Below are positions 56,669-64,000 of a stretch of 64,000 bases of DNA, piece after piece. A model generated the notes under the pieces. The model was not told where the DNA came from and did no database searches. It saw only the letters and a program-made list of their open reading frames with translations. This DNA is from Chinchilla lanigera. Taxonomy: Eukaryota; Chordata; Mammalia; Rodentia; Chinchillidae. The translations under genes and the position numbers were made by a program. The stretch is taken from contig NW_004955502.1 in assembly GCF_000276665.1 (NCBI RefSeq), forward strand, positions 4,966,190-5,030,189. Direction: 5' to 3'. Position 1 is the stretch's first letter. Each line of letters starts with the position of its first letter.

Positions 56669-57006
56669 TATTAGAATTTTCTTCTTTGTGTTTTGTGGCT
56701 TATGGCTGTGAGTAGTCCTCATGCCTGTGGGAAATTATGGGACACATTTCTGGCAAGGAGAAATTACCTGAGAAGAATGCATCATCCTGAAGAAGATGAA
56801 ATAATCAGGCTTTTGCCCTTTGCCCTTTGCTGTGTTTTTGCTCTTCAGTTCTGCTCAGATCTTGATGCAGGCCTGCAGCAGCAGCTGTAGCCAGTTTCTG
56901 TATATGCTGAGGGTGGCAGAAAGGGAAGAGGACCAGGGTAAGGCCCTGAATATGTCACCAAGCCTCCTTATTTGTTTTAGATTGCTGATAAGTGATTTCA
57001 AAGAAC

Positions 57007-57040
57007 ACGCACACACACACACACAGACACACACACACAC
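57007..57040 (+). repeat. (CA)n microsatellite
   Basis: About 17 CA units with a single GA interruption. Confidence 0.95.
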
Positions 57041-57044
57041 AATG

Positions 57045-58345
57045 AAATATTGTGTTATTGACACTATTGTGCATGTATATTAGCCTGTAGAACATAGCTC
57101 CTGATTGATGCATTGGCAATTCAGCCTGTCTATTTACTTGCTTTTGCTGAGTTAGTTCTGATTTTATAAAATCCTATGAAGTATATGCTTTTATTTTCAA
57201 AGACTGGCCCATCACACTATGTTACTGAAATTAAATGCAATGATGTCTAAGATGGAATTTTTAGAGAAATAGCTGGTCATTTCTTTGTTCAATATAATTA
57301 TAAGTTAAACTGACAATGAAGGTTTCTATCTGTGCTCGTTATTTATCTCTTAGCTTCTTCCTATGTAATAGCTGTGCTTAATTAGACCTTATTAACCAAA
57401 TTCACTATTTTCTACCCACGGCTCTTCTCATTCCTGCTCTTTTCTTTCCTACAACATCTCCCTGTCTTCTCTGATAAATGTTTTCCATCTTTAAGACCTA
57501 GTCAGGTGACATTTTCTGTAGGAATTGCGTTAGGACTTACTACAGTATCCTACACCTTGTCAGTATTAATGTAGCAATTTAGCTATTCTTATCATCTCTT
57601 CTTCCCTTGGATTATGGGAAAATACATTAACTAGATATATAGTTATTCTTATATGCAATTACTTTTATATTCAAACACTCTTTGAGGACAGACTTGCACT
57701 GCATTACAGAAGTTCAGTTCATAAATTGTACTTTAGCTCATCTTGAATTGGGAAGCATGGTTGGACCTAGGTTTATCTTAGGAGGATGGCTGAAACTGCC
57801 TATGATGTGGAAAACACAAGCATGATGTATATGGAGATATGAGTCTTATTCTATTCTTCACACAAAATATCTATCTACCCATAATTTAGTTTATTTTGAT
57901 GCATCTGTAAGATTCAATTTTCTTAGACCTTTCCAATTACCTCCTATACTCCTCTCAAAAGTGAATGTAGTACATATATATTTATCTCATTAAAAATTCA
58001 ATTATTCCAAGATCTTCAAAATAATAGGTAATTTGAAGATAAATTTATCAATATAGTAAAGGTGGTAACAACTATGGTAAACTCCTAGCACTGGCAGACC
58101 ACTAATGATAAAATAATATGGATATATTAATTATTTGAAAGTCATATATAGATTGCTAACAATGTTAATTTTGGGGGTACTAGTAACATGGTAGCAAATG
58201 ACTATTAAATAATTTGAAGTAGAGAGTTGGAAATGTAAATCTTTGCTGCTGATTTCGTTTCTGTACTATATCTATTTACATTTAGTACTCAAACATACTT
58301 AATGAAAGCCATCCAGACACTATAGCTGTTCATTAAGGAGATTTT
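57045..58345. other. Unassigned AT-rich sequence
   Basis: No repeat family or exon recognised. Confidence 0.4.
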
Positions 58346-58349
58346 TCCT

Positions 58350-58430
58350 GTGCTGGAGACTTAGCTCAATGGTATGGGGCTTGCTCAGCATGTGTGGGGT
58401 CCTGGAACCAATCGCCAGTTAAAGGGGGAA
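58350..58430 (+). mobile_element. Old ID-like SINE, plus strand
   Basis: GTGCTGGAGACTTAGCTCAATGG, GGCTTGCTCAGCATGTGTGG and GGTCCTGGAACCAATCGCC. This is the generic rodent ID form (CTxAGCATG), older than the CTGGCAAGC copies, with a decayed tail. Confidence 0.75.
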
Positions 58431-58944
58431 ATAGAGCTATTTTCTTTGTTTCAGATGGTGATGAAATTCATTTTTTTGATTTACCAATGTACTTTTATTG
58501 ATCAATAAGGAGGTTATAGCAAAGAAAAGACAGATTCATACTTGGTTTTGGTAATATCAGCATAACATATATGTATGAGTTTGATTTATAGAGGATTCCA
58601 TAAATGGCAGGATGCAAACTGTGCACTATGTATGTCCAGAAGTGGGGAGGTACAGACTAGATTGAACATATAGACCATCCACTATAGTTTTCCCATATGC
58701 GTGTAAAATGTGGTTCAGGTGGATCACGACACTACAATATTTGCTTATCTGGATAAATCTTACAGTCTTTTGTGACAGTTAGTCAGACCTTAATATAACT
58801 CCAGGTCTTCCTGGAGAGCATGGAATGCTGTTCTCCAGAATTTCTGGCTGCTTCCATGTCCATGTCTGTGCTACCCATTGAATGCCTTTTCATCTCTGCA
58901 GCCCAAAGTCAAACTTCACAGTCAAACTTTCTTGGAAGCCATAT

Positions 58945-59290
58945 TGTCTTGGTTACTTTTCTCTCACTGCTGGGACAAAACATCTGATGCCCAAAATTAA
59001 GGAAGGAAAGGTTTATTTCGCTTACAGTTTGTAGAGGTTTCAATCTGTACTTGGCAGATTATAAGGCAGAGTGGCACATGGCAGAGGGCTGCATCTCAGG
59101 GCGGCAACACACAGCTAAGCCGCAAGCACACACCAGGGCAGAATGGGGGAGGAATGCCCTCAAGCACTCTCTTCCTCTCCCTTACATATGCAAACTATCC
59201 ACCCCAGGGCGGGTGCAGCTCTCACACTCTAAAAGCCTGCCCCAAGAACGCATGAGGCTTTGGGGGGACACACAGATTCAAACCATAACA
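58945..59290 (-). mobile_element. MaLR-type LTR, complete, minus strand
   Basis: It begins TGTCTTGGTTACTTTTCTCTC, has ACTGCTGGGACAAAACATCTG, AAAGGTTTATTTCGC (the reverse of the poly(A) signal), AGAGGTTTCAATCTGTAC and TGAGGCTTTGGGGGGACAC, and ends AACCATAACA. The 5-bp target duplication CATAT is exact at 58940-58944 and 59291-59295. The 84-codon plus-strand frame inside it is accidental. Confidence 0.93.
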
Positions 59291-59295
59291 CATAT

Positions 59296-59805
59296 GATGA
59301 GTTAAAACCCAGATACTGACATGGAGGCAAAGTAGAGAATGTCCAACTTAACCCGTCAGCACCCCACTTCCCTGATAAGCAGTTTTAGTTGTCTGTTGAG
59401 CAAAGAAAGAAAAACTCCAAAACTATTTTAAAGTTTTTGACACACTTTACAAGATACAGTACATTGAAGAATTTTCTGGTGTAGCATTTAAAAAGCAAAA
59501 TGGCTATGGAAACATGGCTAGTAGTGTAAATGCTTCCATGGCTATAGTATTTTCCAGTTACAATGCTTGGATTCTTTAGTGAATCCCACTGAATATCAGC
59601 GTTTCTCTCAGATTAGTTTGGTACAGCTATCACTAATTTCACATCACTGTGCTTCTCAGTCTCATCTCTCTCTGAGAGAACTGCTGGGCCTTCCTTTTCT
59701 CCTCTGGGGTGTTTCTTTTGTCTTCAGATATAGAAGCAGTACTTATCATCTTCTAGTTTCCTGATCTTCAATTTGATTGTTTGTGCCTTTCGAATTTGAG
59801 GTGTT
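59296..59805. other. Unassigned sequence
   Basis: No feature recognised. Confidence 0.4.
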
Positions 59806-59809
59806 TTAG

Positions 59810-60600
59810 TGTCACAACTGAGGGGGGAGTGCACATCAAGCCATGGCGGTCCATGTCACAGTGTGCCACTGCTCTGCTGGAGCACACAGCTCTTGGGATC
59901 CTGCAGGACCAGAGACTCTCAGCTTCAGCAATGAACTAAAGAGACAGAGTTTAAAATAAAAGAAGACAGTTTATTTGGAAAACAGTGACACAAAGAAGGT
60001 AGACAGGCTGGGGATATAGCTCAGTGGCATAAGCGCTTGCCTGGCAAGCGGAAGGTCGTGAGTTCGATCCCCAGTACTGCAAAAAAAAAAAAAAAAAAGT
60101 AAAAACAAACAAACAAACAAACAAAACAAAACAAAGAAGGTAGACAGCTACTCCGGAAGAGTAGAGAGCATCAGAAGTGAACACCTCTGGGCTTTGCCCT
60201 CAGACTTTTTTATGTAGGGCTAGTGATTTCTCTTATCCTCCTAAGTGTGATCTGGGAATTGTTGGCATTTGGCTGGCTCTCCTGTCAGGTTGTCTCTGAT
60301 ATTAATCTGAGCACTTATACCTACATTCTTCTTGGCTCCTTGATTTTTTTCTTGTCCCTTTGTGATGGATAAGTGGTGGCAGTGGGGACGGGGTTAATAG
60401 AAAGGTAACTTAGAGTTAATGACCAAGCAAAGGGGATATGTGTGTATTTGGTGCAGGTACAGTGATGTTGAAGTAAGAATATAGGTACAGGTCTATATGC
60501 ACAGGTGTGTGTCTTTCATATATGAAGTCGAAGTCCTTCTATGGCAGCCCCTTACTTCCTTTGCATTTTACCAAAGGTGGTAAAAAGGCTGGTTTTCCTG
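59810..60600 (-). mobile_element. ERV1-like LTR, minus strand, split by an ID SINE
   Basis: On the minus strand the end reads TTGTGACA just before the flank. The poly(A) signal lies in CCAAATAAACTG (complement of about 59970-59981), with an R/U5-like region beyond. The left end is therefore the LTR 3' end at 59810. The right limit is uncertain (about 60565-60850). No internal sequence is recognised. The 77-codon minus frame at 59951-60184 is built partly from the SINE. Confidence 0.55.
60007..60131 (+). mobile_element. ID SINE with near-intact tRNA-like body
   Basis: GGCTGGGGATATAGCTCAGTGGCATAAGC gives a good A box and D arm. CGCTTGCCTGGCAAGCG forms a perfect 5-bp anticodon-like stem with a 7-base loop, and GGTCGTGAGTTCGATCCCC gives a canonical T arm and B box. 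An A18 run and (AAAC)n tail follow. The 17-bp target duplication, beginning ACAAAGAAGG, is exact at 59990-60006 and 60131-60147. It is the best-preserved ID copy in the window and is probably young; it is not a functional tRNA gene. Confidence 0.95.
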
Positions 60601-60690
60601 GTCTTTCAGGTTTCCAACTTCCTCCGTTTTGTTAGCTCTTTCTGACAGAGTCACAGGGGCAATGTGCCACCTGGTGCCTCTCTGGGTGTA

Positions 60691-60742
60691 GTCTGTCTGT
60701 CTGTCTGTCTGCCTCTTTGTCTCTCTCACTCTGTCTGTCTCA
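60691..60742 (+). repeat. (CTGT)n/(CTCT)n repeat
   Basis: Five or more GTCT units, then CT-rich interrupted units. Simple repeat. Confidence 0.9.
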
Positions 60743-60849
60743 TCTTTTGAATTGCTTTAACTGCAGAGTTTACCTGCAGAAGCAAAAGCTGTCCCCAGGA
60801 AGATTTCACATTAATCTTAATAAAGCCTATCTTTCCCCTGCCTGGAAGC

Positions 60850-62050
60850 CCTCTTTCTCCATTCATGGGGGAAGATTTCAGATATGATGTCTCTTGAATA
60901 CGAATAAAATGACACAGAGAAGTTTCTTCCTAATTGTTCCTTCTTCTTTTCATTATTTGTTCAGCATAGAAATAACCCCAGTGCCACTGCTTTTTATCCC
61001 CCTTTCACAAATGCATGTAAACTCTCATTTTTATCATTCCCTCCTACATTCCAAGGGTCCTTATGCAGGCTTCTAAAAATCTAAATATTTTCTCCTTTTT
61101 TTCAGATGTATGCTGTGATGGAGTGATAGACTATGAATTTAAACTGTCTCCTTACTTCACGTGTACTGTTCTCACTGGCCATGACAGTGTCCTTGTTCCT
61201 TCTTCCCACTGTGTATTCAAACAGATGATAACGTCTGCATTGTGCTCTCATTTAGGTTCTATTTGTTCTCTACATTATAAGGAAAAACATGGCTTTCCTC
61301 ACTGACCATGAACTCGTCTTTCATGGAAGGCCCTGGGAGACATTTTCACCTCTATGTGAGTAGCAGTTCTGGATTGCCCTTACAGAAGGAAAGTCATTTT
61401 AACTTTCCAGGGTGAGCTTTGCTGGGCTTCACTTTCTTTTGTTACCTCCCTCCAGCACATTTTCTTCTACTCAGAAAATTGTGATTAGTATTACTTTCTG
61501 TAAAGTGAATTTCATTATCTAAACCATCCATAGTGACCATATTATGAGTAATGATTTATTTAACATACTTCATCTTCTTAATCAAAAAAGTAGGACATTT
61601 GCAGGTTTTTGGCATTTCATTCCAACTGTTTTGGGAAGTCAGGTAGATTACTTATGAGCATGTGAGCCTAGGAATGGGGTGGAGATGCTGGAGATTTTAG
61701 AAGCTGTGTTCCTGAAGGAGCTGTTACAGGGATTCAGGGAACACACAGGTGAGAAGGCCTCAGGGTGAGTCTGGGGACAGAGGTGAACAGTGAAAGCAAC
61801 CAAGCTCTTAAAGTTAAAAGAGGAAACTGAGGCGACACTGCCAGCTCAGAGGAAGGCATAAATTGTTACTAGAAAGACAGGAACACAGAAATTTTGTGTT
61901 TTTCTTTAAGGGGGCTTCACATTTTTATTTTGGTTTGATCTACTAGCATCATGATCTAAAATGTTTGCTATATTGCATTTTTGATTTGATCAATAAAAAT
62001 TTAACACTCTGTTTGGAGAGAATGAAATGTCTCCTTGCAAAATCTAGAAG
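60850..62050. other. Unassigned sequence
   Basis: No repeat or exon recognised. Plus-strand frames of 60-80 codons at 60894-61305 have no domain. Confidence 0.4.
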
Positions 62051-62052
62051 CT

Positions 62053-62180
62053 GGGGCTGGGATTTAGCTCAGCAGCACAGTGCCTGCCTGGCAAGCGCAA
62101 GGTTGTGAGTTCGATTCCCGGTACCAGAGAAAAACCAAAAACCAAAAACAAAAACAAAAACAAAAACAAAAACAAGCAAA
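62053..62180 (+). mobile_element. ID SINE, plus strand
   Basis: GGGGCTGGGATTTAGCTCAG, CAGTGCCTGCCTGGCAAGCG, GGTTGTGAGTTCGATTCCC and an (AAAAAC)n tail to about 62180. The short target duplication AATCTAGA is visible on both sides (from 62041 and 62184). Confidence 0.93.
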
Positions 62181-62199
62181 AAAAATCTAGACACTGAAG

Positions 62200-62485
62200 T
62201 GCTAACCAGTATGAAACAGTGTGGCTACTGGGAGATAGTTTTTAGAGTAGTTAGCTTTAAGTGAGGTCATTAGGATGGGTCCTAATCCAGTAAATCTGTT
62301 GCCCTTGTAAGAAGTGTTTAGCACCCAGAGAGGAGAGCGCACAGAGAAACGACCGCATGTGACATAGTGAGAAGATGCCATCTCTAAAGCAGGGACAGAA
62401 GTCAGAGGAGCACTAGACCTGCTGATGTGTGGCTCTTGGTTTCCCAGTCTCCAGAATAGGGAGAATAAATTCTTATCATGCAAGT
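62200..62485 (+). mobile_element. MLT1-type MaLR LTR fragment, plus strand
   Basis: AGTGAGGTCATTAGGATGGG, TCCTAATCCAGTAAATCTG, TTGCCCTTGTAAGAAGTG, GACCGCATGTGACATAG, CAGTCTCCAGAATAGGGAG and AATAAATTCTTATC are the MLT1 middle and 3' end. The 5' end is missing or decayed. The 96-codon minus frame within it is accidental. Confidence 0.82.
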
Positions 62486-62558
62486 CATCCATCTAGATAT
62501 TTCTTACAGAAGTCTGGCAGATTAATACACACTTCCTGTCTCCATTTTTCTAGAGCAT

Positions 62559-62932
62559 TGTTATGGTTTGTGTCTGGATGTTCCCCTAAAGCCTAATGTA
62601 ATCATGGGGTGGAATTCTAGAGTTTATGACTGATTTATGGTCCAATGTTGGAATAATGGATGTGAGTGCTACACTTGCCTTAGGGCGGGTAGTTTGCATA
62701 CAGTGGAAGGGAGGGAAAGAGGCTGCTTGCTGCTGCTCCTACCTTTTGCTCTTGTTGCTTTTGCTATCTTCTACCACGATGAACTGTTGCCCTCTACCAT
62801 GTGCCATTCTGCCTTGGAGCCAGTCAAGTATGGACTGAAACCTCCACAAACTGCAAACTAAATAGACCTTTCCTTCCTTAATTTTAGATGTCAGGTATTT
62901 TGTCTCAGCAACGAGAAAAAGTAACCCAGACA
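62559..62932 (+). mobile_element. MaLR-type solo LTR, complete, plus strand
   Basis: It starts TGTTATGGTTTGTGTCTGG, the classic MaLR opening, with CCTAATGTAATCATGGGG, GCACTT-poor middle, CTGCCTTGGAGCCAGTC, ACTGAAACCTCCACAAACTG, the poly(A) signal region AAACTAAATAGACC, and ends TAACCCAGACA. The 5-bp target duplication AGCAT is exact at 62554-62558 and 62933-62937. Length is 374 bp. It serves as the reference for the four minus-strand relatives at 42187, 48732, 52672 and 58945, and probably for 15513. The 70-74 codon frames in it are not genes. Confidence 0.95.
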
Positions 62933-62937
62933 AGCAT

Positions 62938-63895
62938 TTAAAATTAACTATCCACTTTTAAAAGTGTCATATCTTATTAGTTCAGATATAAATAGAGTTG
63001 GAGTAAAAGAGTCCCAAAATAACAGTAGAAAGGCATAATTTGTTTCTCTCACAGTTAAGACTCTGGGTGTAAGTCCAGGGTTAGTGTAGTATGTCAGTCC
63101 ATCATGTCAGGGGGCAAGTTCATGCTAATGTTTACTGTGTGGTGTTTGCCATTTTCCTTCTTTCCATCATCCAAAATAACTCAGTTCATGTCTACACTGA
63201 GAGGCAGAAAGGGCACAACCTGCCTGAGAGGTATGGTCTGAAACACACCCTCCTGGTTCTCCGTGCATAGTGAGATGACAGTCAGGTAGCTGTATCTGCC
63301 CTTCTGGGATATGGAAACCAATGGAAAAGGAGAGATTCTAGTGCTGAAGAGAAAGGAAAATTGTTCTCCAAAACATTTCATAGACAGTTGATTCTAAAAA
63401 TATGAGTTTAATCTACCATTTTGGTTTTCATCTTACTGTCACCATTTGTAAGTATTCTTACAAAAACTCAGAAAGTTTATATTTTCTAAAATTATTTGTC
63501 TTATTTATTTTGCCCTTTCCTATTCAGCCAATTGTGAAGTAGTAGAAGGCAAAGTAAGGTATTTTTGCTATTTTCTGATTTTCTTACACGTAGAATGAAA
63601 GACTTGATTAGATGATTCCTAAGTTTCTTCAAGGTAAAATTTCGAAGACCCTATGTTGTATAATGCATATTCATTTATACATAAAGAGTTTTGCAATGAG
63701 GTATATGACATAATTATCATGCATAATAAATGTTGTGGTAATTAATTATTGCCATCAAATTGCTAGGCATCTCTCTTGAAAAGAATAAAGAAAACATTCA
63801 AAATAGTACAGTTAATGAAGTTGTTGGGTAGGCTCATGCATACCAAGCCACAGGGTGGCAGCAGCAGAGAGATTACTCCTTGTTTTCTTGGTTAA
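62938..63895. other. Unassigned sequence
   Basis: No repeat family or exon recognised. Confidence 0.4.
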
Positions 63896-63896
63896 A

Positions 63897-64000
63897 AAAA
63901 GCATACCTCACAGATCTTGAGAAAATATGCCTTAAATTCATCTGGAACCAGAAGAGACCCAGAATAGCAAAAGCAATCCTGGGCAACAAGGACAAGTCAG
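63897..64000 (+). mobile_element. LINE-1 ORF2 fragment at the right edge (incomplete)
   Basis: One frame stays open from about 63903 to the window end and encodes an ORF2 segment after the reverse transcriptase core. Landmarks are [20 protein letters not shown] and then [12 protein letters not shown]. It corresponds to about residues 90-125 of the frame at 3587-4192, but is closer to the usual consensus. The 5' truncation point is near 63897, and the rest lies beyond the window. Confidence 0.92.

Noticed and set aside
60007..60085. A possible tRNA gene
   Set aside because: It has tRNA-like boxes but is followed by an A-rich tail and flanked by exact target duplications, so it is an ID SINE.
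1..64000. CRISPR arrays, operons, phage or plasmid features
   Set aside because: The window is plainly mammalian nuclear DNA. The tandem arrays seen (42 bp, 120 bp, 20 bp) have no spacer-repeat alternation.

Overview
The window is repeat-rich, AT-rich mammalian nuclear DNA. I found no host protein-coding exon, no functional RNA gene and no prokaryotic feature. It reads as intergenic or deep-intronic sequence. The organism is almost certainly a rodent. It carries tRNA-derived SINEs of the ID type (A box, B box, A-rich tail), B1-like 7SL-derived SINEs, and many MaLR-type LTRs, above a layer of old mammalian repeats (MIR, L2, MLT1, Tigger, L1M). The ID variant (GGCACAGCGCCTGCCTGGCAAGC followed by a GTCGTGAGTTCGATTCC-like B box) is not the mouse, rat, squirrel or guinea-pig form I know. 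A castorimorph such as beaver is my best guess, but that is inference.

Layout: 1-3.3 kb holds ID and B1 SINEs, a MIR and an old mammalian repeat. 3.5-5.5 kb is a 5'-truncated LINE-1 on the plus strand. 5.5-12.5 kb is mostly unassigned, with MIR, L2, B1 and a (GT)n. 12.5-14.1 kb is old minus-strand L1-like sequence carrying a B1. 14.6-15.9 kb has an ERVK-like LTR and a MaLR LTR. 16.9-17.4 kb has a 120-bp tandem duplication followed by a 92-codon open frame of unknown origin. 18.7-19.5 kb is the first copy of an LTR family with an internal 3 x 42 bp array. 19.5-34.4 kb is largely unassigned, with Tigger, L2, MIR, B1 and old L1 pieces. 34.4-38.2 kb is an assembly gap in a TA microsatellite, then a 3.5-kb minus-strand L1 interrupted by two ID SINEs. 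39-42.6 kb holds an MLT1 LTR, an ERVL-like minus-strand remnant and a MaLR LTR. 44-56 kb holds several L1 3' ends, ID SINEs with clear target-site duplications, MaLR LTRs and the second copy of the 42-bp-array LTR. 56-64 kb holds a MaLR LTR, an ERV1-like LTR split by an ID SINE, an MLT1, a complete MaLR LTR with 5-bp target duplications, and an L1 fragment running off the right edge.

Nothing here looks like a new gene system. The most interesting observations are structural: the LTR family with a 42-bp (14-codon) internal tandem array, the 120-bp tandem duplication, a near-perfect hairpin inside an L2, and a chronology of nested insertions that can be read from target-site duplications. Family names are given from memory of consensus sequences without a database search, so subfamily calls are tentative.
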